The notes beneath the pieces are model-generated. The model searched no databases and was not told the DNA's origin. It worked only from the letters and a program-made list of their open reading frames with translations. The position numbers and the translations under genes were made by a program. Shown piece by piece: positions 9,878 through 22,495 of a DNA stretch of 64,000 bases. This stretch comes from Datisca glomerata (Eukaryota; Streptophyta; Magnoliopsida; Cucurbitales; Datiscaceae), in NCBI GenBank assembly GCA_003255025.1, contig QANY01005361.1:444715-508714 (forward strand). The letters run 5' to 3'. Within the stretch, counting starts at the first letter, position 1. Each line of letters opens with the position of its first letter.

Positions 9878-10520
9878 CGATTAACATACGAAGAACTTAA
9901 CGCAACTCAGTATTACACCCACAATCACTTAATTACCAATTAATAGGAACCACTTCTAGTAAATCAAACCTAAAAAATTCATTTGGATTTGAGGAACTGA
10001 ACACGATACAAGGAGGAATAAAAACTGAATAAAAGAACTAGAGTAAAGGAAAGAGAGAGTATGGAAAGAGAAGACAAAAAGACTTTATACCGGTTCAGTC
10101 AGTATGACCTACATCCAGTTTGTGTCCTCAATTGAGAACACTTGCACTATGAATCAGAACTAATTTTACAGAGCTTGAAGAGTATAACAATGGCATGAAA
10201 AGGATAATTACCACCCTTTTAATCCCAACATACTCTTCACGAAAGCTTCTTGAATCTATAGCAAGAAATCCTGAAGACGTAGTTGAGTAGTTCTGTTATG
10301 GTAGTTGATTTATGCCAAGAACGTAGCTCGAAGATGAGTTGATGTTTAAATAGCATGTTAAATCTTGTTCAGTTATGTGGAAGTTCAATAATTGGTGTTT
10401 GTCTATTAGTCTCAAGACGATGCTGTCCAACTTACTCCGTTTTAAACCCTGCATCACTGTTTTACTTAATACTTTTAAGCTCCTCTCCCTGTCTTGAGCT
10501 AATAAGATCACACTTCAACA
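9878..10520 (-). repeat. 5' LTR of the minus-strand Tnt1-like copia
   Basis: The minus strand starts TGTTGAAGTGTGATC at 10520 and runs about 643 bp to the PBS. Its inner end reads GTTAATCG rather than a clean CA, probably a mutation. The partner LTR is outside the window or lost. Bases 10521-10525 (TGATG) would be one half of the target duplication. Small open frames in this stretch are not genes. Confidence 0.72.
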
Positions 10521-10525
10521 TGATG

Positions 10526-11796
10526 ATTGTAGAATCCCCGACGATGGCATGGGTGCCCTATGGTGCATCGAGATTCCTTACATCGACCCACGTACCCCGT
10601 ACAATTAATGTCGCTAGATTTCAGATGGGGACGCCTACAACCTTATAACAACATCTACCACCCTATGGCGGCGATCGAGCACCCTGATGGTGATGATGAG
10701 ATTCACAAAAGAGGCACAATAACCTCCACGGTATCTTCAAGGATCTCGACAATGGCATACTGTAAGCTAAAATTAATAATTTTGTATTCAACATACAAAC
10801 AAAGTTATTCATTTTCTCTAACAACGCAAATTAGATTTCACTATAAATCATCCACATCATATGTGAAATTTCACTACATGCATCAAGTAACATGGACATG
10901 AGATTCGAGAAAGTGATACGGAGAATTGAGAAAGTGGGTGTAAGAGTTGGGGAAAGTTATTTTAGAAAGTAAAATCTTTTGAAAAATGTGTAATTTAACA
11001 CGTGCAAATAATTTTATCATGTCAAATTTAAGGTAATATTTACTAAACAACTATAAGAAACTCTCTTGATTTAGTGCTGCGTGAGAGTATTAATGGCATA
11101 TATACTTGTAAGTTATTAATGGATCTAAGAAACTATCTTGAAATTATTCAAGTAGTAGACTCAGGAATATATTAGTGTACTTACTTAGCTTAAGAATCAG
11201 ATAAATCTGATAGATTGTGTTTTAGTTGCGCAGAGGATACTATGAACATATTATCAAGTATTATTTTAACATATTCTTAATATAATAAATAATCAATATG
11301 TATTATAACGATGATATCTAACTAATATATTATTGGTAGAATATTTCACATTAATATCATTAATAGATTAATAACAATATGTATTTTATATAATAATAAT
11401 TAATATGTAAAATCAATATACTAGTAATATAATTCAAGGCAAATGAGAAGAATAAAAATGCGTAGGGAATTAATTTCCCCTTTCATTCTAGGGAAAGTCT
11501 CATTCTTTTTTTCCCCTTGATACACGGAAAGTCTCATTCTCTAGGATCAATGACTGAGTATCCGGTAGAACAGTGGGACTCGTGTCAGGAATAATTTTTT
11601 TAAATAAACATAAATGAAAACAAACCACTCCGCGGAATACCATTCATATTTTGCAAAGTAATCCCGTTCGTATTTTGCAAAGTAAAGATAGAATAAATAA
11701 ATTTACAATATAGGATTTACAGTAATATATTCAATCCTGAAGTACTTTCTGGTATTTTGACTACATAATGTACTCTACGTTAAATAACATTTTCAT
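10526..11796. other. Spacer without recognised features
   Basis: Non-coding and increasingly AT-rich (10930-11450). No domain, RNA gene or clear repeat was seen. A short open frame at 10560-10901 has no recognisable content. Confidence 0.6.
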
Positions 11797-11892
11797 AGTT
11801 TGACGACATGTGAAAAAATGAAGCATGCTTTGTGTTGTCTTAGAAAGCATGCATTGTTCACCTCCATTTCATAAAAAAGCACCAATTTTTTA

Positions 11893-12426
11893 TTAGTCCT
11901 CATTTCGTAAACGTTGAGATCTAACTCTACAAGCCCAAGATCCTTCCGTCTTAGTCATCCGTTTAGATGACTTTCTTTTCAACTCAACAACTTGTTCTTC
12001 CCACACTGTATTCTTCTCATTCCTTTTTCCGACATTCATCTTCATCTTTCCATATCCCATCATATCCAACTCAAAATCATATTCTCTTCTCAAAACAGGA
12101 TCAGACAGAGTCCTATAAGCCTCAATGACTCTCACAAACATCCTCGTTGACTCTTCCTTATTGCAAAAATCACAAACATCAGGGTGGTACCTCAATGCCA
12201 AATTCCTATATGCTTTCTTTATCTCATCAACGCTTGCGTTATTGGGACTCAGTGAAAGCACGTTGTAGTAATTTGGGTTATCAGTTTCTCGTTGACCAAA
12301 CATATTCTGAGTTTGGGCTCTGCATGAAACAGAGACTGCCCTTTTGGATTGGATATGTTTGGTTGAAATTGAAGAGAAAGTGTAAATGGGTTTTGCATTT
12401 GAGTGAGGATGTTGGAGAAAATTCAT
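11893..12426 (-). CDS. J-domain protein, chloroplast DnaJ20-like, copy 1
   Basis: Single-exon gene of 177 residues. I start at the ATG at 12426 ([12 protein letters not shown]); the in-frame triplet further upstream is TTG. The N-terminus is rich in Ser, basic and hydroxylated residues with few acidic ones ([19 protein letters not shown]), as in a plastid transit peptide. The J-domain spans about residues 52-118: [20 protein letters not shown] (helices I-II), HPD at 81-83, then helix III and [12 protein letters not shown]. The C-terminus is short and basic, with no Gly/Phe or zinc-finger region, so it is a type III J-protein. Such proteins deliver clients to Hsp70 and stimulate its ATPase. 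The residue usually Asn/Gln in [11 protein letters not shown] is Ile here, unlike copy 2. It appears intact; expression is not shown by the sequence. Confidence 0.9.
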   Translation of the reverse strand: MNFLQHPHSNAKPIYTFSSISTKHIQSKRAVSVSCRAQTQNMFGQRETDNPNYYNVLSLSPNNASVDEIKKAYRNLALRYHPDVCDFCNKEESTRMFVRVIEAYRTLSDPVLRREYDFELDMMGYGKMKMNVGKRNEKNTVWEEQVVELKRKSSKRMTKTEGSWACRVRSQRLRNED

Positions 12427-12498
12427 GGTCGGAGTTGGTGTTTGATACAAAAAAGCTGTTTATTTATTAGGTTGGCTGTGGAATTAGAATGGAAAGTT

Positions 12499-12508
12499 GT
12501 TTATATAA
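12499..12508 (-). promoter_or_regulatory. TATA box of J-protein gene copy 1
   Basis: The minus strand reads CTTATATAAAC about 75 bp upstream of the ATG, at the right spacing for a short 5' leader. The same box stands at the same place before copy 2. Confidence 0.6.
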
Positions 12509-13770
12509 GTTTAAATGTAGTGTTTTTTTATTGCCATAAATTATTTTATTGGAACAGTGAAACTTCGAGGAATGTGGAAAATAATGACATGTTTATTGCA
12601 TTTTATAATAATTGACGATTAGAATGCAGAAGACCAATAAACCCAAAAATTAAACGTGTGTTTGTTTACTTGGTAAGCATCGAGATGAATTTGTTGAGAA
12701 TTGTCAAACTTAGGGATCATTCCTTTTTTTTCTCTTTGTAACTTTATAACAAATTTAGTTAATTATCCTAAAAGTAAAAGTTTAAGGTAGTGGCTGAACA
12801 CGTGAATATATATATATATATCCATGGGGAGAAATATTGTTGACACGAGTGTTTGAAATTTAGACCTCCCACTTTAATGTCATATTGTTAAAGTCTTATG
12901 GTCTAATTCATACCCAAAAACTAGCTTATAAGTTGAGTTACTCTAAAATTATATTCTTAGCTCAAGATAAATTCTCAGTTTATGAGTGATTATTTCCTGA
13001 ACATACTTAATTTGTATTGCATATACTCATTTGGTCATGTTCCTTAAAAAATGATGTAACTCATTTGTCTTACATACATCTTAAAATGACGTACCTCATT
13101 TATATTATATGGGTCTCATTAATGTACTTCTCTATCCGAATAAGAGACATTTACAAAATGCTATCGTCAACAGTACAATAGAATATCTATTTTGTGTCTG
13201 TTTAGTATTGTTCGTTTCTTTCTCTCATGGTTTTATCTTTTGTGGCCGAGTATAGTATCATTTTATCTTTCAATGAAATCTTTGAATGACTAACAATAAC
13301 AAAGATTTAGACCAAACCTATGTAAACTAACTTGACATCACTTATCATTATTTTGTGAATTGTTTCAGTCGTGAAATAAAATTTGGTTCAACAATGTCTA
13401 TGTTGAACAAGTTCAGATTTCTTAAACAAAAATGAGAGAACTTTGGACATATTTTTAGATTTTTATGTTCTGGTAAATATTACCAGTAAATTATTTGCAA
13501 AGCAGCAACTAAAGATGCCCTAAAACTCCACCTACCTCACTCATGAAATGTAGTTTTTTACTGCTTGCATCTTATTCAAATGCATGTATTTCAATTTTTA
13601 TCAAATCCTAAAAAAATGAATAATTAACTAATTGCAAGTAATTAATGAATTAGCACACCGGTTAGGAACGTGGTATTTGACTTTCAAAATCTAACGCCTA
13701 ACTTTAGTTTCGTCTACGTACAGTCATATTATAATGTAAAACATTTGATCCACTTGCAGCCAAATTGCAT

Positions 13771-14529
13771 ATTGACAAATCTACAAAAATGTCATTCTTT
13801 TTCTGCAATTTTGCACAACACTTTTTTTTTACAGTTTTGAGATTTTGAAGTATGTTTTGGGAAATTTTGAAGATAATTCTTAAAAATTATTTTGTTTTGC
13901 ATGCATATGTTATTTATTTATGTTTAAAATAATATATCTAATTTTAGGGTGAATTAAATTATTCAAATTGATTGATTATGCTCATTAAGTATTGCATGAA
14001 TAGATTATTTATGTCCCAAAATACTAAGTGCGATTTTGGGATGAATTTATAGTTTGAAAGCATGAAATTTGGTGATATGCATAATATATAATTTTTTTCA
14101 ATTACACAATATTTTTTATTGAAATTGTGGGATGATTATGCATAAGAATAAGCTGTTCGTACTGTTCTCCTATTAAGTTAATCTTTTATGCTTGAAAATA
14201 TTGTTTCGCATAATATTATGTTTAATTATGTAAATTAAGTTTTATTTTGAGAATAATTAAGTGCATAAACTAGCAAGGTATACAATTAATGGTACTTATT
14301 ATGTAGGGTTAAATCCAAATTATAACCTTAAAGTTTTACTATTTAGCAATTCATACTTCTAAACTATAAATTTAACATCATATGCCCCTAATGTTAATGA
14401 ATTAGCCAATTCTACCCCTTTACTTTGACGCCGTTTAACTCCTAACTAAACAAAGTTAAGTTAGTTCTCTCTCTTCCCGTGTGATAGAAATTAAATACCC
14501 ATATATCCTCCTCTGTAAACGAAGTCTTT
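13771..14529. other. AT-rich spacer
   Basis: No coding potential recognised. A stretch at 14305-14470 (GGGTTAAATCCAAATTATAA...CTACCCCTTTA) resembles the ends of common plant dispersed repeats, but no element boundaries could be set. Confidence 0.5.
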
Positions 14530-16260
14530 TATTTTTGAAACTAAGCATAAAGCTTACAACGATTCAAGGAAAATAAGATTTGCCACAAGAGGAGGATCAT
14601 ACATCCTCCAAACTATACTATCCCCAATAGAAAGATCAAAAGTCGGCCAATCTATGAACTACTTCATTTCATGAACGCTTAATGTGAAACCATTTGGATA
14701 CTCCAATTTCCTTAGCTAAGACCTTGCATGTAGAGATGATGACGCCGGATTCAGAGACCGCCTCTGAAGACGAAGATAAAGCTTGAATGACTTCCAATGA
14801 ATCTGATTCCACCTCGAGAGGACCTACCCGAAGGGGCCATGCTAGCAACAAACCTTCAAATAAGCCAGCGCCTCACTCACCATGGGGGACAAAGAACCAT
14901 CAAGATGCTTAGAAAATGCCCCAATCACGGCTCCTGGACAGGACCTCACAACATCACCTGCTCGGGCCTCTGAAACTGAATTGAAAGCCCCATCTATATT
15001 CAATTTAAACACACCCACCGCCGACTTAACCCATTTAACTACATTTGAAGGGGAGGACGAAGGGTTCTCGACCTGGGAAGCATTAGATTTCTCAAGTTCA
15101 GTCAGAAAATTATCAATCAAAACTAACAAAATTAAAGAAGGAAGATGATTTCAAGCCCCTTGAACTTTATTTCGAAAGTACCAAATACTCTGGCAAATAG
15201 TGAAAATCATTCTAAGAGTGTTCGATCCTGGCTAATGATCCATCATAGACCAATGTTTATAAACCTTTGGCATGTGGTAGAAAGTGGGTTCTCTAAGCCA
15301 AACTGGACGAGCGAGAGGATAGGAGAAAAGAGCATGGGAAACAGAATTTGTCTTACCACATACTTTACATTCTATAATGCTACAAAATTTCCTTCGAGTT
15401 AGACAAAGACCCATTGGTAGAATCTCCAAAGAGGCCTTTCACATGAAGATTTTAACTTTGTTCGATAAAGTAATGGGCCATAGTTTTTCCACCATAAATC
15501 ATTATGAGACTCATAAGAAGTGTTACCCCCATTAACACTTGAAATGCCCAAATTATAGCCACTTTTCACAATATAAAAGCCATTATTTTCAAATGCCAAA
15601 TGATTTTATCCTCCCCAGCTCGAGGGAGAAGGGAACAGATAAGACCACCTCTACGTCTGCCGAGTCGAGGATTCGAGAAAGGGCCATTCGATTCCATCTC
15701 CTATTCTTAATCAAATCAGCCACTCTACAGTTTGGACTCTCATGACTCCACAATGAATTGAACGAATTGCATTTTTGAAGCCACAGATCAATCAAAGCCC
15801 GGATCCATTCACCATTTCCAACTCTCCAACGAATCCTTCTCCGCAAAAGATCTATCCCCATAAAATGCTCTTCCAAAGGAAAGAAGAATTAGCCTTAGGT
15901 TTTGCCTCAAGAAAGGTGCAATTAGGAAAATATTTGGCTTTGAACAGTCTTGCAATGAGAGAATTTAGATTTTGTAAGAGTCACCAACCTTACTCAGCTA
16001 AAAGAGCGTGATTAAAGGTTTCGATGGACCAAAACCCCATCCCACCTTTTCCCTTTGGCTGACATAACTTATCCCAAACCATCTGGTGCATTTTTCGTTG
16101 ATTCTCTGAAGATCCACACCAAACCCGAGCCATAGCCCCACTGAACTCCTTGCATAAAATTATAGAGAGGCGAAAAATGTTCATAGTATATGTTGGAAGC
16201 GCTTGAATTATTGCATTTAAGAGAATTTCTTTACCTCCAATAGAGAATTGTCTTTCCCTC
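14530..16260 (-). pseudogene. LINE (non-LTR retrotransposon) ORF2 C-terminal remnant with RNase H
   Basis: Minus-strand fragments in several frames give the 3' half of a plant L1-type ORF2. Near 16130-16000: RVWCGSSENQRKMHQMVWD and CQPKGKGGMGF (end of RT). Near 15850-15640: RRRIRWRVGNGEWIRALID. Near 15380: CKVCGKTNSVSHALFSYPLA, the zinc-binding region after RT. Near 15030-14890: VFKLNIDGAFN with the first RNase H Asp, and SEALAYLK. Near 14810: LEVESDSLEVIQALSSS with a further catalytic Asp. At least four frameshifts and several stops are present. The 5' part of RT and the endonuclease are absent. It lies between the two copies of the J-protein duplication. Confidence 0.85.
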
Positions 16261-16689
16261 CACTTTACTATAAACGCAGTTTTATTTGTTCATTTTTTCA
16301 TTTTTTTTGGAGAAAAAATTGCTCTCATTTTTCCTCACCTTCCATCTTAATAAAATCTCTGGCCAAATTATTATAAATATTATTATTATAAATATGTTTG
16401 TGTAGTAGAGACTAGAAGATAGTGATATTGATAGACAATGAATGGTAAATAAACGTATAAACAAGTTTTCAATTTAATAAATAATAAAAAATTTATAAAT
16501 TATATATATTATAATTAAACAACAAAAGGAAACTGCATTAGATTTAATTATTTTTCACTATGTTAGTTAACATGTCCCATGTGGAGTATTGTGTTGCATT
16601 GGGGCATCAATTCTCATTCCACATAGAAAAGAATAAAGTTGAGGGTAGTCTCTAAGGCTATAATGACAGCTTGCTATATCAAGAAACCC

Positions 16690-18700
16690 GATTTCAATTT
16701 TTGAAATTGTGTCATTACTATTCTTATTAATAATTGGCGTACAATCATTACATTGAGCTTAAATAACCCACAGTTACATAGCCCCTTCCCGCATACATTC
16801 CACTCTTGGAGATAACAATCTTATTAGACTTAAACACTATAAGAAACCATGTTTGTCGAGTAGAGAGCCAGATATTAGATTCTTGAATGCTTGTCTAAGC
16901 AAATGTGCTTAGTAGTACCGATGTTAATTCACCATTCCTTCGGGTTGGATCCGACCAAATTCACTTCAAAAGCCATTGCAGATAGGCTTATCTAAGCAAC
17001 ATCCCTAGAGATGTCATCTACCAAGCTAGCTTCGTTGTTATTATTATTATTCTTTGGTAGTCTTCACTCCGAAGACTTGCGACCCACCTTGTCACAGTGG
17101 AAGCTTCCCCTGGAATTTTTGCTTCTTGGCAACTCCGCCCCTAACACCCAGCTTGTTCCTTTTAACACTTTATTCTACTTTGAACTTTGGCCACGTTCCA
17201 CAACATTTGTCTTGGCCATAAGTGCATTATTATCCCCATGGTGTGAATTTCGTGTAAGAGCACTTGGGGTTTTTGTACTTTACTGATTATGTTCTTAGAG
17301 TCCAGCATCTCATACTCAAGGAGCCGACCCATGATATATTTCTTGGCTCTGGCGCCTTTAGTCTTATACTTCTGGTCTAAAGTCTTCCATACTTCCTTGG
17401 TCATTTTCTTTGAACTATACACGTTATACAGAGAATCGGTCAAAGGTTCATAATGTAGTTTTGACATATGAAGTTAGAATGTATCTAAAAGTCAACTGCA
17501 TTGACCGGTTGAATATTATTCTCACCATCTTTCAGTTGAGGAGCTTCCCTAGTCAAGAATCTTGCAAGATTCAAGGTTATCGAGTAAAACAAAATCTTTT
17601 GCTGCCACTCCTTTAAATCCAGACCACTGAATTTTCCAGCCTTTCACTATTATTCATCATAATTGAAAAAATCGACACCATTGGGGTAGTCACAGTTTGG
17701 TTCGCTACTTGTGCCGCAGTTGGGGTGACAACAATTGTAGTCACATTATTTGAAGTGTTTTCCATTTATGAAGTCACAACAAATAATCAGACAAATGTTT
17801 CTACAATTTCAAAATTATAGGTAATTTCTAAAAATTAAGAGTAGAAACACAATCATGTAGAAAATATAAGGTCAGAAACTATAATTATCTAGAATATTAG
17901 GGGTCAATTAATAATATTCAAATATTTGGGGACAAATTATAATTACCTAAAATTATAGGGCTTAATTATGGATATTCATACATTTTGGGGACTAAAAGGT
18001 ATTCAAAAGTAGAAGGGCTAACATATAAATATTTGAAAGCCCAACAAAGTCCAGATTAATGATTTTGGAAACACATGCATAAATATAATTAACAGAAACT
18101 AATATGTCGAAACTATAATTTTTGAAAGCCCAACAAACTCCAGATTAGTAGTACCAATTCAAAAATTGTAGTAGATGACAATTGTTACTAACTCATATGC
18201 AAGAATGACCATTTACAAGTTTATATAAAAATATTTTTTGAGTTTAGGAAGTTTATGTTAATTTTGGACTTACTATTTTATCTTTTAACTTATTTTGTAA
18301 CCACCAATAGTAACTTCCTATCACTTTTATTTTTTTTCTTATATTTATTTATGATATTTTCCTAAATTCTATTCAAACTTGTTTAACTTGCTTCAAAAGA
18401 ACTTGTCCAATATACAATATATTTGCTGAAATCATTGAAAATTCTTTTATATTCACGGTTTAGTTTACAGAGTAATTTTTTACAATCTGAAAATAGGTAA
18501 ATGCCTTGTTCACTTCATGTTAACAAAATTGTTTACTTAGCAGAGAGTCCTTCCAATTTTTTGTGCTCATCTATAAAGATGGTTGATTATGAAACAGAAG
18601 ATCATGTCTATCTTTTGACCAATATCCAACAAAGATAGGAGAATGATGAAAAATATAATACACTAGAATGTAGCGTAACAACAAGTAAGTAATTAATTAA
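16690..18700 (-). pseudogene. copia gag-protease remnant (family X, copy 1)
   Basis: The minus strand reads, from 17467 down, LTDSLYNVYSSKKMTKEVW and KYKTKGARAKKYIMGRLLEY (gag), then near 17110 a decayed CCHC knuckle (YCDKVGRKSSE before a stop, then LPKNNNNN), then near 16960 FEVNLVGSNPKEW, TTKHIC and, after an internal deletion, NKIVISKSGMYAGRGY, the protease and pre-integrase region. The leader with shared motifs extends to about 18700. Sequence order and wording match 45480-47090, so the two are members of one family. Many stops are present. Near 16690 the match ends without integrase or RT. It sits between the J-protein duplicates. Confidence 0.82.
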
Positions 18701-18739
18701 CAACATGTAATTATTTGTTAACTTAGGTGTGTCTCACAT

Positions 18740-19700
18740 GATACAGCGGCGGAACGAGCTACGCGCACCACGAGAACTACTTCGGTTAACTGATTAGAAC
18801 TCAAACTCTATTAGTTGGAACTCAAAATTTCTCTATACACGGCTAGAAACTAAGAATTTAAAAAGGCAACCATGAGAGAGTATGTGAAATTGTTTGAGTT
18901 TTGTTTTCTGGAATGAAGAGAGGAGGAGTCAATTTATAGTTACATATGAGTTTAAAATTGGAAAAAAAAACAAATTTAATCTAAAATAAATTCACGGGCA
19001 ATTTTGAAAAAAGGCATTTTATTTCATAACTGCTATGTAATAAATTTTAGCATTAATACTGCAATTTAATTCTTAAATAATTTTCAAAATTAGTTAGACA
19101 ATTTGATGATGCATTTATTCTAACAGTTTCAGAAAACTAAGAATTGGAAGACCGGTTTATACAAGTGTAAATTGATCACACTTTAACATGTTTCTAATTT
19201 TATGGATGCACTTTGAGCATCAATGCATACACCCAAATACCATTTCACTATATGAGTATCATCTTCTTACACATCAAAATATGATGTGGGTCTCATTCAA
19301 AATCGAGTCTCAAAATAATTACTACCTCAAAGTAAAATTTATTATCGATTAATTTTTATTTTCCAACAGATTTTTAGTTGACTAAGCAGGATCCTCGTAA
19401 AGAATCATTTTTACATAAGAGCGTGAGGATGAATTCTGAATAAAAACATAGTAGGAATGACTTTTGCAAACAAAAGATGGCATAAATGTATTTCATTTAT
19501 AATCTCAATAAAGAGTTTTCAATAATAAATCAGTTGAGATTTCTCAGGAGTTGGTGTGAATACAATTTTTCCTTTTAGAGTCGCATAGATCTATTTAAAT
19601 GGCCTAAATCAGATCCTACTACCAACCGTCATGGTTTTTAACTGCCGACCACTCCGATTTAATTGAATCAGGACATACTTTTTCGGGGGCTTAAATCACC
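18740..19700 (-). repeat. Probable LTR of copia family X, copy 1
   Basis: This stretch follows the leader of the copia remnant on its 5' side. At 19165-19330 it shares GCTTTGAGCATCAAT, CACATCAAAATA and CAAAATCGAG-like words with 41240-41420, which lies at the 3' end of the second family member. That is the arrangement expected of LTRs. Clean TG/CA ends and a PBS were not identified. Confidence 0.45.
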
Positions 19701-20305
19701 TAGTTCTCATATTTTGACAACATGAAGTCATAAAAAGGGAGTATGATTTGTCTTGTCTCATAAAGCATGCATTTGCCACCTCCATTTCCTCCACTTCTAT
19801 GCCTAATCTATATTAAACGTACGATTGCAACATTTCTTCATAGCTCAGTCTGATCACTCATGAAGGATGAAAATATAGTCCACCATATCCCACTATTTTT
19901 TATCTTGTGACCCTAAAAATTAACTACCCAGATAAATTTTTCAGTGGTCATGAGAAGCAGATTGAATTGATAATTTCTATTGAGCAATCATATAATATAT
20001 TTAACTGAGCCAAACCTCACGGTTACTGACACACTAATATATACAAAAAGTCTTGTGTTTATGGAATATGCATGAGTTCATAAATGAGAGTAAACAACAA
20101 AGAATTGGATTTCTATTCGAATACAATATTTTCCAAATACAATTAAACAATAAACAATCCATATTCATCTTCCAAAAAAATCCATATCCACAGCATACAA
20201 ACCTCAAAACTCTGAACAATAATCACAAATTTTCAACATCCCGAAGAAAATTTAAAAAATAAATGAATAAATTGGATGGAATAACCCCCTCCCCCCAATA
20301 TTTTA

Positions 20306-20839
20306 TTAGTACTCATTTCGTAAACGTTGAGATCTAACTCTACAAGCCCAAGATCCTTGCGTCTTAGTCATCCGTTTAGATGACCTACTTTTCAACTCAA
20401 CAACTTGTTCTTCCCACACTGGTTTCTTCTCATTCCTTTTTCCAACATTCATCTTCATCTTTCCATATCCCATCATATCCAAGTCAAAATCATATTCTCT
20501 TCTCAAAACAGGATCAGACAGAGTCCTATAAGCCTCATTGACTCTCACAAACATCCTCGTTGACTCTTCCTTATTGCAAAAATCACAAACATCAGGGTGA
20601 TACCTCAATGCCAAATTCCTATATGCTTTCTTTATCTCATCAACGCTTGCGTTATTGGGACTTAGCGAAAGCACGTTGTAGTAATTTGGGTTATCAGTCT
20701 CTCGTATACCAAACATATTCTGAGTTTGGGCTCTGCATGAAACAGAGACTGCCCTTTTGGATTGGAGATGTTTGGTTGAAATTGAAGAGAAAGTGTTAAT
20801 GGGTTTTGCATTTGAGTGAGGATGTTGGAGAAAATTCAT
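20306..20839 (-). CDS. J-domain protein, chloroplast DnaJ20-like, copy 2
   Basis: 177 residues from the ATG at 20839, single exon, same architecture as copy 1: putative plastid transit peptide, J-domain with HPD at residues 81-83, short basic C-terminus, no Gly/Phe or zinc region. It differs from copy 1 at about ten positions. In helix III it has the family-typical Asn ([12 protein letters not shown]) where copy 1 has Ile, and other changes cluster in the C-terminal tail (KKPVW, ELKSRSS, TKTQGSW). Because it keeps the consensus residue, it is the better candidate for the ancestral function: recruiting plastid Hsp70 to clients. The TATA box and proximal promoter are shared with copy 1 up to about 270 bp. 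No break was found. Confidence 0.92.
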   Translation of the reverse strand: MNFLQHPHSNAKPINTFSSISTKHLQSKRAVSVSCRAQTQNMFGIRETDNPNYYNVLSLSPNNASVDEIKKAYRNLALRYHPDVCDFCNKEESTRMFVRVNEAYRTLSDPVLRREYDFDLDMMGYGKMKMNVGKRNEKKPVWEEQVVELKSRSSKRMTKTQGSWACRVRSQRLRNEY

Positions 20840-20913
20840 GGTCGGAGTTGGTGTTTGATACAAAAAAAGCTGTTTGTTTATTCGGTTGGCTGTGGAAATT
20901 AGAATAGAAAGTT

Positions 20914-20923
20914 GTTTATATAG
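20914..20923 (-). promoter_or_regulatory. TATA box of J-protein gene copy 2
   Basis: The minus strand reads CTATATAAAC about 75-85 bp upstream of the ATG, equivalent to the box before copy 1. Confidence 0.6.
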
Positions 20924-21806
20924 GTTTGAACGTAGTTTTTTTTATTGTCATAAATTATTTTATTGGAACAGTGAAACTTCGAGGAATGTGGAAAATGGTG
21001 ACTCTTTTAATTAGCATTTTGAATGCAGAAGACTGATAAATCCAAAGAAAAAACGTGTTTGTTTCCTTAGTAGGCATCGAGATGAATTGGTTGACAATTA
21101 TCAATATTACAGTTAAGCAGAAGAAGTAAAGGACAAAAAGATAGTCAAAGCAAATGCTGTGTTTTTGTCTGTATTTAATATTGTTTTCTTGGTTCCCTCT
21201 CCAATGTCGGGAAAGTTTTTCCCGATATTGATGCTGGGTTGATCCTAACTATTGGATTTGGTCAGAACAATCTTACAAGTTAATTTAACATCTGGATCCC
21301 TTTCTTTACGACCGGCTCAACCGGTAACTTTAACCTACAATCTCCTTCAATTTTCTCTTTCTTCTTCTTCGAACAAAACATGTCCTCTTTCTTCGAACAA
21401 AACACTCTCAGGTGACTCCGTCGCTGCAAACTTCTTCTCTCAGTTGAACAAAATCAAGGCCCGCGATTGACAGCCAAGCGACTCCACCACCGCTACAAGG
21501 CACATACACAGTAGCTTCCCTTGGCGACTTTGATCGAGCTCTCTTCTCCAAGCATTTCTCGCGATTTAGTGTTTTGATTCGGTAAGTTTGTGAATCCTTC
21601 AAGTTCAACCATATCCAAGTATGATCGAGCTCTCTACTCTATATCATTTTTCTTTTTCTTGTTAGAAAAGTTTCATGATTTTAATGTTTCTGATTTAAGG
21701 TTTTGGCTGCGATTTTCATGTTTCTGATTCAGGGTTTTCATTGCGATTTGCATGTTTATGATTTAGGGTTTTGGTCATGATTTACAGTTTCCTCTTTCCT
21801 TCTAGG

Positions 21807-21809
<3 letters not shown>

Positions 21810-21844
<35 letters not shown>
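21810..21844. repeat. (CT)n microsatellite
   Basis: About 17 uninterrupted CT units. It generates a false minus-strand frame rich in Arg-Glu. Confidence 0.95.
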
Positions 21845-21848
<4 letters not shown>

Positions 21849-22495
21849 GGCTTCTGAGAAAACAAAATCATATTGTTAATGGTGATTTTCTTCATCTTGA
21901 TTGGATTTAATTTTTTGGGCAGAAAAGAATTGGAGTCTACTATTGATTCTGTGATTTCTTCTATAAAAGCTGAGAGGGGAATCACAAATCCTCTTCATCT
22001 TCTTTGTCCCTTAAACTATGTTAGCGATAATTACATTATAAAATCAAGATGGCTATATAACTATAACTGACATTTACTTGTTTTGTCAAAAAGGGACAAC
22101 GAAGCTGAGAATTGGAAAATTGAAGAAAAATTTAATCAAGTATGACCTGAAGATATCAGTGTGCATATAGCTTGTTTTGAATGTTATTTCCACCAAAATA
22201 TTGATTAATCCTGCCATTTTGTCTAAATTTCTCAAGATGGCTAAGATAGTGCGCAACATCAATAAGTTGACATTTGTGGGTAAGACTCTTTCTAACATTT
22301 GACCCTTGTTAAATGTTTTAAATCATTGATTTACTTCTTTTCATAATAGGAGAAAATATTTTGGTTTTATAATTAATATAGAGAAAGATGAAAGCTATAA
22401 GATATGTTCTTTAGATAATTCTTATTTATTTTCCGTCTCTTACGTACAATGTAATGAGTCTTAGATAGATTACACCACTTATCTTGTATGTCTAG

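Larger units (their letters stand above)
11797..13770. repeat. Segmental duplication, copy 1 (J-protein gene and both flanks)
   Basis: Similarity to 19713-25570 begins with a shared GAC.ACATG and AAAGCATGCAT segment 3' of the gene (11797-11870). It covers the whole gene and about 280 bp of promoter (to about 12710), then returns at about 13185-13260 and 13500-13770, where GCAAGTAATTAATGAA and AGCACACC.GTTAGGAACGTG are shared with 25330-25570. Order and orientation are the same in both copies. Copy 1 is the more compact. Nothing else coding was seen in 12710-14520. Confidence 0.8.

Noticed and set aside
10296..10901. Short open frames in and after the outer copia LTR
   Set aside because: LTR sequence and spacer; no protein signature.
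12147..12615. Plus-strand open frames over the J-protein gene copy 1 (and 20560-20799 over copy 2)
   Set aside because: Antisense shadows of the J-protein coding sequence.
21782..21985. Minus-strand frame with Arg-Glu repeats
   Set aside because: Translation of the (CT)n microsatellite.
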